37,948 nucleotides of DNA from Lutibacter sp. (lineage in GTDB: Bacteria; Bacteroidota; Bacteroidia; Flavobacteriales; Flavobacteriaceae): NCBI GenBank assembly GCA_030656195.1, contig JAUSOJ010000035.1, positions 1 to 37,948 on the forward strand, given 5' to 3'. Each line of letters begins with the position of its first letter. Within the stretch, counting starts at the first letter, position 1. Below, piece by piece: positions 1-8,099 of the stretch. The notes below the pieces were generated by a model. It did not search any database. It was not told where the DNA came from and saw only the letters and a program-made list of their open reading frames with translations. A program made the position numbers and the translations under genes.

Positions 1-1535
1 TCGTTTTCCTTGCTGCTTGGTTGTACCATGGAAAAATGATTTCCGGCCACCGTTATTCGGTACTTATCTTCAAAAGGATCAAAAATAGTTTGTAACGGCA
101 CATCTTTATCATCTGTTCCCGCAACAGCTTTAAAATTAAAAGGAATTTCTTCTGAAAAGTTTTTTTGCCAATCACTGCGCAATTTATTAATAAAAGGCGC
201 TTCCTTTTGAAGATCTGCCCAACGGCTGTCTGCTATTTTTGAAGATTCACTGCTTAGGCCGTTGCTGGGCGTGCCAAACAGCAATACGTGCGTTATTCTG
301 TCCAAATCATTTTTCTCGAGCTCCAGCAACGCTTTTTGCACGCTCAGTCCACCTAAACTATGGGCAACAATGGCGATGCGTTTGTACTTGTTGTATTTGT
401 GTTTTATGGATGCTGAAAGGTAATCGGCAACCCGATTAATATCTTCAACAGATGCCCAAATGCCTTTTCCCATTTGTGGCTTCACATTTTCTGAATAGCC
501 AAGCGGAAACATATCCCAACCCAGCATTTCCGGATCTTCCATAATATAATGCTGAATCGCATCAAAAGTATTGGCGGATTCTCCTGAAAATCCGTGAACA
601 AACAAAACAGCATTTACGGCCGTTTCACGTTCCCTATAATTGGTGACAATTTCTTTGCCAATGGCCTTTGGCGACGCTTCAACTATGGAAGTTGGCGCAG
701 TTGCCTTATACAGTTTTTCTTTTGGAAGTTTGCTTAATATAAAATCATCATACATTTGGATGTTCACAAAAGGTCGTTGAATGGGCTTTCTTTCAGGAAC
801 TTTTTTCATTAGGTAATTGATTACATCCGTCATACGAACATAAGGTTCTTCAAAAAACGCCCTTTGTTCCCCTGTTAATGCTTCAATTAAACACTTGGTA
901 AACAAGCTTAAGGAGTCTCCAGGAAGAATGTACGATTTTTCCTCTGCCCTGCAAGAAGTCAGAAAAGACATTCCTTTTCCGTCATCAATTTTTTGGGCCA
1001 AACCTTCCGGATTTCTCAACCGGCTTTTTAATTCTGTTGCATTAATTTCAGGACCTGATTTTGTCATTCCTTCTGCGTGGCAGCAATCTAAAAACAAAAT
1101 AATTCGCTTTGATTTTAACTCATTTATTTTTTCTTTTAACTCTGCTGCCCGCACCCAGGTTCTCTCAAAATTTTCAATGGTGCAATCATTTGGCTGCAAA
1201 AAATAATGCCTGTTATTTTCTTGTTCAGGTTTTAATGGCGCACCTGTTTTTCGGCTAGCAATAAGATCATTGTCCGTAAAAGTGCCTCCGTGACCCGAAT
1301 AAAATAAAAATACCGAGGAGTCTTCATCAGTTTTGGCAATTAATTGGTCAAAGGCATCCAATATATTTTTTCTGACGGCCAATTTTTCGGTTAACAGGGT
1401 GATATTTTCTTTTTTATAACCGGCAATCTTTTTATTTGAAAGGATCTCATAAATGGCTTGGGCATCTTTTACGCTTTCGGGCAAATCGTGGCCAACGCCA
1501 ATAATTATGGCATAAGAGTTTTTTAAAGCATTCAT
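1..1535 (-). CDS. Caspase-like (C14) protease fused to alpha/beta hydrolase, 3' part missing
   Basis: An open frame runs without a stop from the ATG at 1535 to the window edge, giving about 511 codons; the C-terminus lies outside. Residues 1 to about 240 look like a caspase/metacaspase p20 domain: YAIIIGVG strand near residue 8, SGHGG with catalytic His82, and DCCH with catalytic Cys152. Residues about 330-505 look like an alpha/beta hydrolase of the lipase/PGAP1-like type: LFVHGFSG oxyanion region, AHSLGG with nucleophile Ser393, and GNHFSM with His500. No signal peptide or membrane segment is visible, so it is probably cytoplasmic. It is the third gene of a tight operon, 9 bp after the small membrane protein. 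Domain assignment comes from the motifs and is confident; the substrate and biological role are unknown. A proteolysis-controlled lipase or esterase effector is an inference. Confidence 0.85.
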   Translation of the reverse strand, partial: MNALKNSYAIIIGVGHDLPESVKDAQAIYEILSNKKIAGYKKENITLLTEKLAVRKNILDAFDQLIAKTDEDSSVFLFYSGHGGTFTDNDLIASRKTGAPLKPEQENNRHYFLQPNDCTIENFERTWVRAAELKEKINELKSKRIILFLDCCHAEGMTKSGPEINATELKSRLRNPEGLAQKIDDGKGMSFLTSCRAEEKSYILPGDSLSLFTKCLIEALTGEQRAFFEEPYVRMTDVINYLMKKVPERKPIQRPFVNIQMYDDFILSKLPKEKLYKATAPTSIVEASPKAIGKEIVTNYRERETAVNAVLFVHGFSGESANTFDAIQHYIMEDPEMLGWDMFPLGYSENVKPQMGKGIWASVEDINRVADYLSASIKHKYNKYKRIAIVAHSLGGLSVQKALLELEKNDLDRITHVLLFGTPSNGLSSESSKIADSRWADLQKEAPFINKLRSDWQKNFSEEIPFNFKAVAGTDDKDVPLQTIFDPFEDKYRITVAGNHFSMVQPSSKEN

Positions 1536-1544
1536 ATTTTAAGC

Positions 1545-2075
1545 CTATAAAGCATTGTACATTTTTTTTATGATGTCCATTTGAGATTGTGAAATATCCA
1601 TTCTTGCCATATTTACCAATTTTAACAAGGATTTGGTGAGTTCACTTTTTTGTTGGGAAATTGCGCCTTTAGCCTCTAAAGCGTTGCAAAGAAATACGCC
1701 GCTTTTATCGGAAACATCAATGCCTTCTTCTGAAGCAAGGTCGATTAAGGCTTTGTCAAGACTTTGTTTTATGGTCATTAATTGTTGAAATGGCGGCTCA
1801 TTTGAAGCATTTTCAATATCAAAAGAAGATTTTCCCTTGCCCATTATTTCGGGCCTGTTTAATTCGAATGTCGATTTGGTGGCTTCCAGCTCTTTTTCAA
1901 AAGACATTGCTATTCCGGAGCTGTCAACTTTTAAGGTTCCCAAGCGTTGAAAAACGCCCGCAAAGCTTTTTCGAAAGAAAAATATAATCAGAAATAACGT
2001 TAACGGCCAAATAACAACTTCAATTAATTTGATGGTCAATTCAAAATTAGCCGTGGAAGAATTTTCTTGGATCAT
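1545..2075 (-). CDS. Small single-TM protein with cytoplasmic helical tail
   Basis: This 176-residue protein is not one I recognise by name. Residues about 14-35 form one hydrophobic helix (IEVVIWPLTLFLIIFFF) followed at once by Arg-Lys, so the positive-inside rule places the short N-terminus outside and the remaining 140 residues in the cytoplasm. A segment after the helix (GTLKVDSSGIAMSFEKELE) resembles the membrane-proximal linker of many bacterial single-TM proteins, and the C-terminal third is predominantly helical. It lies 16 bp after the TPR protein and 9 bp before the caspase-hydrolase gene, so all three are surely co-transcribed. Its place suggests an adaptor linking a periplasmic sensor to a cytosolic enzyme; that is inference from topology and context only. 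Confidence 0.8.
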   Translation of the reverse strand: MIQENSSTANFELTIKLIEVVIWPLTLFLIIFFFRKSFAGVFQRLGTLKVDSSGIAMSFEKELEATKSTFELNRPEIMGKGKSSFDIENASNEPPFQQLMTIKQSLDKALIDLASEEGIDVSDKSGVFLCNALEAKGAISQQKSELTKSLLKLVNMARMDISQSQMDIIKKMYNAL

Positions 2076-2091
2076 AAGAATATATGTTTGG

Positions 2092-4053
2092 TTAGTGCCA
2101 ATAATTCAAAATGTTTTTAAAGGAAGGGGCGTCTTTATACTTAATAAAATGAGGGTCGTTTTGAAAAGTTTGCGATGTAAACAAAAAACCTCCTGCCACA
2201 GCTTTCATCAAATACTTTTCCATTTCAGTTTTATTGTCTGAAGCCGCATAATACTGGGCAAAAGCATAATCAATGCTTCCAAATTGAAAGCGATCCCGCA
2301 AAACTTCTAAATTTTTAAGGTATTTTTCGGCTTGCTTTTCGTTGTTCATTTTAAGGTTGCAAAAGGCAAGTTTTGCTAAAAAATCAATATTTTCCTTATT
2401 TTGTGCGTGTAATTCTTTCCATATTTTTTCAGCTTCGGCAAAGTCATTTTTATAATAGAATGCTTCAGCCAGCATTGTTTTTTCTGAAGTGTTTTTAGGG
2501 GAATTTATTATTTTATTGAAATATTCATTCGCTTTATCCGTGTTTCCCATCAGTAAATATTCCTTTGCAATGAACAAACATAAATCCTGATAGGTTTCCA
2601 ATTTGTTCAAAAGTTGAAATTTATTTAATAATACATCAATTTTAATGTCATTTTTTGCCCGAATGTAAGAAGCAATCAGAGGTTTTTTTAGAAACGGACT
2701 TTCAACGGTTCCTACAAATGGTTCAAGAAGCTGGATGACGGCATCATATTTTTTTAATTCAACATAAGCCAAAGCCTTAACATAAATACGGATGATGCAA
2801 TCCTGGCAATTTTGAATATCCATACTGTCCATTTTTATGGCATTAAAAATAGGCTCCACTGCTTCCGGGCGATTTACAAACTGTAATGCCACCACCATGG
2901 CGCTTTTGTTCGATTTAAGGTCGAAGGGCGCAATCGCATATTCCTGTAAAATAGTTTGGTAAACTTTTTTGTTATTTCCCGCCAATAAGGCTTGGTAACT
3001 ATTTAATAAGTTAAGCTGTCTTATGTTCTTTTTTGAGTCGGGTTCAATGGCTTTTAACAAAGAATCGGCTTTTTTGTAATTGCCGTAGTTGTAATAATAG
3101 GCAACCCTAAGTACTTTTGGTTCAAAATAACCAGGATCCGCTTTAATGGCTTTGTTTAAAAGATCAATGTGCTTTTCACTTTCATCGGTAATTTTAGCCT
3201 CCAGCACATATTTGTACGCATCATATTTTGGAGGTTTTTCCTGAAGCATTTCTCTTTTTTGGCCTTCCGTCATTAAAAACCCGAGAATTTGTTCTTTTAG
3301 CTCATCAATGCATTTTAAAGCGTCATTAGTGCCACATTCACTTGTTTCAAAAGCGATAAGTGTTTCATCTTTATTTCCGTCTTTTACAGTGGATTGAAAC
3401 AGCAATTTGTTGTTTTTCAAATAAAAATTACCCGAAATAATTTTGCTGGGCATCAGATATTCTTTTACCAAGGAATTAACGTCTCCTTTGGTGTTTTTAA
3501 TTTTTAAAGCGCTGGCATATTCATCAACCACTTCATTTGAAATTACCTGTCCGGCTTTATTCTCTGTAATTCCGTGCATAATCCAGTCGGCAGTCATTTT
3601 ACTTATAATATCATAAGCCGCATCACCCGTATTGTTACCAAATTTTAAAACTGCTATTTTATCGCTTTGTTTCACTTTTGGCAAAGCAATTGTTTTTGTA
3701 AAATTATTGTTGATAATGAGCAATATGGCAACAAGATTGATTATCGAGATAACGCCAAGCGATGAAAAATAACCTTTTTTGAATGCAGCTTTTTTCTTTT
3801 TTTCAATGTCATCCAAGTCAATTATTTCATTTTCCAGGGGAAGAACAATTGCTTTCCAGACGTATAAAATATAGAAGGGAAAACTTATGAGCAGCAGAAG
3901 AATAAGATAAGTAATCGTTTTTTCGGGCAATCCCAGAGGCTTCCAAACCAAGGCCAAAACCTGTAACAAAACCCAAGACGAAACCACATAAATGGAGAGC
4001 ATTTTAAAGACTTCCTTGTCGTGGCATTGTTTAAAAAAGGATCTTAGGTTCAT
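2092..4053 (-). CDS. Three-TM protein with periplasmic TolB-like and TPR domains
   Basis: This 653-residue protein has three predicted membrane helices (about 18-38, 45-67 and 95-116). The loop after the second is strongly basic (KKKKAAFKK), giving a cytoplasmic N-terminus and a periplasmic C-terminal body. The opening block with KPLGLPEKT between two helices, a TolB-like segment starting KIAVLKFGNNTGD near residue 132, and a long TPR array (about 275-630) match the family in which these elements usually follow a cytoplasmic adenylate-cyclase or DNA-binding domain. Here no such domain is attached: only about 17 residues precede the first helix. The ending (GGFLFTSQTFQNDPHFIKY) is typical of that TPR family. 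It heads the operon with the small TM protein and caspase-hydrolase, so a sensor role for envelope signals is plausible but unproven. Confidence 0.85.
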   Translation of the reverse strand: MNLRSFFKQCHDKEVFKMLSIYVVSSWVLLQVLALVWKPLGLPEKTITYLILLLLISFPFYILYVWKAIVLPLENEIIDLDDIEKKKKAAFKKGYFSSLGVISIINLVAILLIINNNFTKTIALPKVKQSDKIAVLKFGNNTGDAAYDIISKMTADWIMHGITENKAGQVISNEVVDEYASALKIKNTKGDVNSLVKEYLMPSKIISGNFYLKNNKLLFQSTVKDGNKDETLIAFETSECGTNDALKCIDELKEQILGFLMTEGQKREMLQEKPPKYDAYKYVLEAKITDESEKHIDLLNKAIKADPGYFEPKVLRVAYYYNYGNYKKADSLLKAIEPDSKKNIRQLNLLNSYQALLAGNNKKVYQTILQEYAIAPFDLKSNKSAMVVALQFVNRPEAVEPIFNAIKMDSMDIQNCQDCIIRIYVKALAYVELKKYDAVIQLLEPFVGTVESPFLKKPLIASYIRAKNDIKIDVLLNKFQLLNKLETYQDLCLFIAKEYLLMGNTDKANEYFNKIINSPKNTSEKTMLAEAFYYKNDFAEAEKIWKELHAQNKENIDFLAKLAFCNLKMNNEKQAEKYLKNLEVLRDRFQFGSIDYAFAQYYAASDNKTEMEKYLMKAVAGGFLFTSQTFQNDPHFIKYKDAPSFKNILNYWH

Positions 4054-4086
4054 GTAATTGTTTAGTTAGTAGCGTTCTAATTTAAT

Positions 4087-4094
4087 CAAATATA
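4087..4094 (-). promoter_or_regulatory. -7 promoter element (TATATTTG) of the caspase operon
   Basis: On the minus strand TATATTTG matches the Bacteroidota -7 consensus TAnnTTTG exactly, 33 bp before the start codon of the TPR gene. No clear TTG -33 element is seen at the usual distance. Confidence 0.5.
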
Positions 4095-4186
4095 GAAATA
4101 AACACATTATTAATTAAAATTTATTTATTTTATCTTAAAAATAATTACTAATTTTATTTTATTATTCTAACTAAAATCTATTAAAA

Positions 4187-4303
4187 ATGGCACCAGAAAA
4201 GAAAGCTCCCAAAAAAACAGCCGCGAAAGCGAAACCGGCAAAAAGCAAAACTGTGAAAGAAACAGGTAAATCCAAACCAGGTTTAGATATCAATCCTAAA
4301 TAG
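4187..4303 (+). CDS. Lysine/alanine-rich small basic peptide (38 aa)
   Basis: A short open frame encodes MAPEKKAPKKTAAKAKPAKS followed by 18 more residues ending PGLDINPK. The composition (Lys, Ala, Pro) resembles histone H1-like tails and the nucleoid-associated Hc1-type peptides found as short genes in Bacteroidota. There is an A-rich stretch rather than a Shine-Dalgarno before the ATG, as is common in this phylum, and a hairpin with a T-tract follows 26 bp after the stop, so the frame looks like a free-standing transcription unit. Nucleic-acid binding is inferred from charge only. The short length means chance cannot be excluded, but the biased composition and the matched terminator argue for a real gene. 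Confidence 0.55.
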   Translation: MAPEKKAPKKTAAKAKPAKSKTVKETGKSKPGLDINPK

Positions 4304-4329
4304 CAAGGATCTTTTTTCACAATCTTTTA

Positions 4330-4370
4330 CCCCTTTTAAAATTGAAGTAATTTTTTAAGGGGTTTTGTTT
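4330..4370 (+). terminator. Probable intrinsic terminator after the small basic peptide gene
   Basis: CCCCTT with A4 pairs imperfectly with T4 and AAGGGG across a short loop, and is followed by TTTTGTTTTT. Confidence 0.65.
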
Positions 4371-4452
4371 TTAAAAAATGAATATTTCAGACCTATAAAC
4401 GCGTCTGTTGTCTTTTTAATTCCAACCTCCTGTAATATTTTTATATATTCAT

Positions 4453-4460
4453 TACTTTTG
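4453..4460 (+). promoter_or_regulatory. -7 promoter element (TACTTTTG) of the HAD phosphatase gene
   Basis: TACTTTTG matches TAnnTTTG exactly and lies 22 bp before the ATG at 4482. It falls inside the longer open frame starting at 4365, so it excludes that upstream start. Confidence 0.55.
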
Positions 4461-4481
4461 CGCCGCACCAACAAATGCAAA

Positions 4482-5285
4482 ATGACTTATAAATTAATTT
4501 GTTCCGATATTGACGGTACGCTTTTAGACAAAAACCGAGAATTGTCGGAAATGACAATCATTGAAATCCAGCGTGTTTCTCCCATTCCTTTTGTGCTCAT
4601 TTCTTCCCGAATGCCAAAAGCGATGCGTCATTTGCAAAAGCAGCTGGGAAATGAAACGGCGCCAATAATTGCCTATAATGGCGGCTTGGTGTTGCACAAC
4701 AACCAGGTTTTGCACTCTGCGTTTATCAACAATACCGTTTTGGAAGCTGTTATTGGTCTCTGTGCAAAAACCAGCATTCATTTAAGTTTGTATTTTGAGG
4801 ATGATTGGTTTGTGCCGGCAATGGATTTTTGGGCGAAAAGAGAAGCCGAGAATACCAAAGTTATTCCTGTTGTAAAATCGAGCGAATCCGTTTTAAATCA
4901 TTGGAAAAATGAAGATAAAGGCGCGCATAAAATCATGTGTATGGGCAACGAAACCGAAATTGATATTTTGTATAAAGCCTTAGAAAATTCCTTTTCCAAT
5001 GAAATTATGTTGTACCGGTCAAAACCCACCTATATTGAAATTTCGCATATTTCAGTTTCCAAAAAAACCGCGATTGAAGTTTTGTTAAAGCATTGTTACA
5101 CCAATATTTCAATGAAAAACGTGCTGGCTTTTGGCGACAATTACAACGATATTGAAATGCTGAAATCGGTTGGTTTGGGCGTTGCCGTTGCAAATGCCAT
5201 CGACGAAGTGCTGCAAATTGCCAATAAAATTACCGACACCAATAAAAATGACGGCGTGGCAAAAGTAATCCGGGAACTGTTTTAA
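4482..5285 (+). CDS. Cof-type HAD-IIB family hydrolase
   Basis: This 267-residue protein is a haloacid-dehalogenase phosphatase of the Cof/YidA type, usually acting on small phosphorylated metabolites such as sugar phosphates or cofactor phosphates in the cytoplasm. Motif I is CSDIDGTLLD (nucleophile Asp9, general acid Asp11), the motif II Ser/Thr region is PFVLISSRM, and motif III/IV appears as a Lys followed by LAFGDNYNDIEML near the C-terminus. The middle is the C2 cap domain. The frame is open upstream to 4365, but the extra 39 codons have no family counterpart and contain the promoter, so the start at 4482 is preferred. It stands alone, flanked by a terminator upstream and an interspersed repeat downstream. 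The exact substrate cannot be read from sequence. Confidence 0.9.
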   Translation: MTYKLICSDIDGTLLDKNRELSEMTIIEIQRVSPIPFVLISSRMPKAMRHLQKQLGNETAPIIAYNGGLVLHNNQVLHSAFINNTVLEAVIGLCAKTSIHLSLYFEDDWFVPAMDFWAKREAENTKVIPVVKSSESVLNHWKNEDKGAHKIMCMGNETEIDILYKALENSFSNEIMLYRSKPTYIEISHISVSKKTAIEVLLKHCYTNISMKNVLAFGDNYNDIEMLKSVGLGVAVANAIDEVLQIANKITDTNKNDGVAKVIRELF

Positions 5286-5293
5286 AATAAGAA

Positions 5294-5414
5294 TTTGGGC
5301 CTGCCCGCCTTTTCGGTGGGCGTTCCCCGCCTGCCAGCGGGTCGGGCTTTCCGCTGCAATCTTTTTTTTCGGAGAAAAACCTCAAAAAAGTATTTCCACT
5401 TTAATCCCTAACGC
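5294..5414 (+). repeat. Two-hairpin interspersed element, copy A
   Basis: The core from 5318 (GGGCGTTCCCCGCC) to the end motif AATCCCTAACGC contains a GC-rich hairpin, TTTCCGCTGCAATC, a T-run/A-run hairpin, then a second TTTCC.CT motif. An upstream extension (GGGCCTGCCCGCC with GGTGGGCG) is shared with copy C. It lies between convergent genes. Confidence 0.85.
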
Positions 5415-5420
5415 AAAAAA

Positions 5421-7958
5421 TTACCTTCGTATCAAGCTTAAATTTCCGCGTTTTTCTCTGTAATTGCCATATTGATCCGTAAACTTCACCAAATACCAAT
5501 AATCAGCTGCCGGAAGCCTTTCTCCATTGTAAAATCCGTCCCAGCCTTCGCCGGTTAAATCAACATCAGCCACCAATTTACCAAATCGATCAAAAACATA
5601 AATACCCGATATTTGAATGTTGTTCAAGTCGGTTCCAAGCACTTTCCAAGTATCGTTGTAACCGTCGCCATTGGGCGTAAAAAACTTGGGAAATCCTAAA
5701 ATTGCGATGTCCAATGCAGCAACACCGCAACTGTTTTTGTCGCTCACGTACAAAGTGTAAATTCCGGGAAGCAAGTTTTCAAAATAAGTTTCATCTTGAA
5801 ACGGGCCAAATGGCGCATCCAACGCAAATGCATAATCTCCAGCGCCTAAATTGGTGTTGTTTAATGTGATCGAATTGTTGTCAGAATCATCAACAACAGT
5901 GATGTCATTCATCGTAATTGTCGCAATATCTGATGCGGTGACTGTTACCGTTTTTGGAAAAGATTCGCAATTTAAAACCGAAGTGGCAATAACCGTGTAA
6001 ACGCCTGCTTCAGCAACTTCAGCGGAAGAAATTTCGCTAATAATTGTTCCGCTTGCATCTGTCCATTCGTAAGTATAATTTCCCTGTGGATTGAAAGTTT
6101 GAAGGGTTATCGGCGGCAAATTTAAACACACAATCGCAGTCGGATTTACTTCAAATTGCGGAATTTGCTGAACGGTCAATGTCAAAAACGGACCAATGCC
6201 GTAACAATTTCCGTCGTTTTCATTTTCAACCCGCACATACAAAACTTGTGAATCTTTAGTTTGATTGATGTAATTTGTTGGCGAAATTTCATTTTGTTCC
6301 AGTTGTGCATCATTCAAATTTCTGTAATAATGAATGCTTAACATCTGTCCGGAAGGAAGCTCACTTATTAAGATGGTCGACGCCTCAGTTAAGTCAAATA
6401 CAACATAACCATCGGCAATTGCATCCTTATCGCAAGCCGCAAGCTCATAGTTAAAACTGGCCGGCAATAAGGTTGATGAAACGCTTAATTTTATTGTTGA
6501 AACACTAAAACAGCCAAAAGAATTTTGCACTCTTGCATAAACAGTGTTTGCCGTTTGGTTGTTAAATGGTGATGGATTTATTGGATTTGTGCTTAAACTT
6601 GTATTGGCATCCGCAGCCGATAAATGATAACTAACCGTTAATCCGGAAACGTTATTTGTTATGATTGGAGTGATTTCATTTAGGTTAAAATCGGTAAAAC
6701 CATCGGCGGTACCGTCTTCATCGCAGTTTTTAAAATCAATGGTTGATTGGATAACTGGCAACGGATTTACCGTAGCCGTTACCGCTGTTCTTGGCCCGGT
6801 TACACAACCGTTTGCCGATGCCAAAACATAATAGGTTGTGGTTGCGGAAATTGTAGGTGAGTAAACTGAACCTGAATGTAAAATTGTCGTGCTTGTTGGA
6901 GTATCAAACCATAAAACACCAGCGCCTGAAGTTGCCGTAGCGGACATTGGAACGGTACCTGCCCCGCATCGTTTTGCGGGTGTTGTTGCGCTGATTACAG
7001 CCATATAAATTGTTGTGCTTGCCGAAAGATTTAAAACAGGATCGCCTGGCATTCCGCCATATTCAACAATATAGCCTTTAGGCTGAAAATTACCAGAAAC
7101 TTCTCCTGTGTTGCTTAAATCGTTCCAGGAACCCGGGATTCCGACCCCCGGAGCCGTCACATGCGCATAATCTTCATTCCCGGCTTGGTTAGGCTCATTA
7201 TTATTCCAAAAAGAAAAAGGAATATCAGCTCCGTTTGTTGTGCCGCCATCATATATGCCATTTGGATCACCAAAAAAAAATGATTTACCCGCTTCAGGTC
7301 CCGTCACCCATCTCCATGTTCCTTCTACTGCAGCGTCACTACCTCCAATCCATCCTGCACCCGCTGCTTGCTCGCCTGAAAGTTTTGCTTCATCTGCTGA
7401 GGTAATGGTTGCCAAATAGCCTTGCAATCCGTAATAAGTTCTCCCTTCAGCAGCTGTTTTTGCGTTTTGCCAGGTAATTCCTATTACAGGAACGTATTCG
7501 TAATAATGGCCTGTTGATGGCAAATAATTGGCTTCGCCAATGGTTATTGAAAAAGTTCTGCTTCCGGATGGCGTGTTTGAGCTGCTTCTGAAAAAAACAT
7601 TATTAACCGCCGAAATTAATTCAGAAATGACTGCGTTTCCTGCTCCCGTCCATCTTAATTCCATTTTTCCTTCTAAATTATTAAAAGGTTGCACCGTGAT
7701 ATTTGGGTGCGTTCCCAACAGAATTAACTGGTCCTCACCTCTAACATAACCCGTAGAAATTTGAATGTAAATGGCTTTTATTTGAACATTATCAGGATTG
7801 CTGATAGTAAAACCGGTAACAATAGGCAGTTGGCTTAGCGGACAATAAAATTGATTTCCGGAAGCGGTTAATTCAGGAGGCGTTTGCGCCCAACTGTAAT
7901 TCGATACAAATAAAGCAGACAGGAAAAAAAATAAAATGATATGTTTTTTGAAATGCAT
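5421..7958 (-). CDS. Secreted C-type-lectin protein with type-B T9SS sorting domain
   Basis: This is an 845-residue protein with a signal peptide (cleavage likely after SWAQ, residue 24). Residues about 148-301 form a C-type-lectin-like domain with the calcium/sugar-binding signatures EPN (255-257) and WND (278-280), the EPN type being associated with mannose-like ligands in known lectins. A region around 320-400 looks like an Ig-like fold of the kind common in flavobacterial adhesins, followed by two similar segments beginning FKNCDEDGTADG and LAACDKDAIADG. The end, from FFTPNGDGYND (residue 759), is the gliding-motility-associated C-terminal domain that directs export by the type IX secretion system. 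It is therefore probably a cell-surface or released adhesin or carbohydrate-binding protein. It stands alone, and no partner such as SprF/PorP is adjacent. Confidence 0.92.
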   Translation of the reverse strand: MHFKKHIILFFFLSALFVSNYSWAQTPPELTASGNQFYCPLSQLPIVTGFTISNPDNVQIKAIYIQISTGYVRGEDQLILLGTHPNITVQPFNNLEGKMELRWTGAGNAVISELISAVNNVFFRSSSNTPSGSRTFSITIGEANYLPSTGHYYEYVPVIGITWQNAKTAAEGRTYYGLQGYLATITSADEAKLSGEQAAGAGWIGGSDAAVEGTWRWVTGPEAGKSFFFGDPNGIYDGGTTNGADIPFSFWNNNEPNQAGNEDYAHVTAPGVGIPGSWNDLSNTGEVSGNFQPKGYIVEYGGMPGDPVLNLSASTTIYMAVISATTPAKRCGAGTVPMSATATSGAGVLWFDTPTSTTILHSGSVYSPTISATTTYYVLASANGCVTGPRTAVTATVNPLPVIQSTIDFKNCDEDGTADGFTDFNLNEITPIITNNVSGLTVSYHLSAADANTSLSTNPINPSPFNNQTANTVYARVQNSFGCFSVSTIKLSVSSTLLPASFNYELAACDKDAIADGYVVFDLTEASTILISELPSGQMLSIHYYRNLNDAQLEQNEISPTNYINQTKDSQVLYVRVENENDGNCYGIGPFLTLTVQQIPQFEVNPTAIVCLNLPPITLQTFNPQGNYTYEWTDASGTIISEISSAEVAEAGVYTVIATSVLNCESFPKTVTVTASDIATITMNDITVVDDSDNNSITLNNTNLGAGDYAFALDAPFGPFQDETYFENLLPGIYTLYVSDKNSCGVAALDIAILGFPKFFTPNGDGYNDTWKVLGTDLNNIQISGIYVFDRFGKLVADVDLTGEGWDGFYNGERLPAADYWYLVKFTDQYGNYREKRGNLSLIRR

Positions 7959-8099
7959 TCAGACGGGGAAGTTTTGTTAAAATGCAAAAATAAGCAATAG
8001 TTTTATCGAGAAGGCACTTTTAAGCAGATTTTAGCAGTAATATGTTCATTTTGAACTTTGTTTGTAAATGGCAAAATTGTTCTATTTCGTTGAGAATAA

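Noticed and set aside
895-1206. Plus-strand open frame opposite the caspase gene
   Set aside because: It is antisense to a well-supported caspase-hydrolase coding frame with conserved motifs.
4365-4481. N-terminal extension of the HAD hydrolase
   Set aside because: No family counterpart, and a good -7 promoter element lies inside it.
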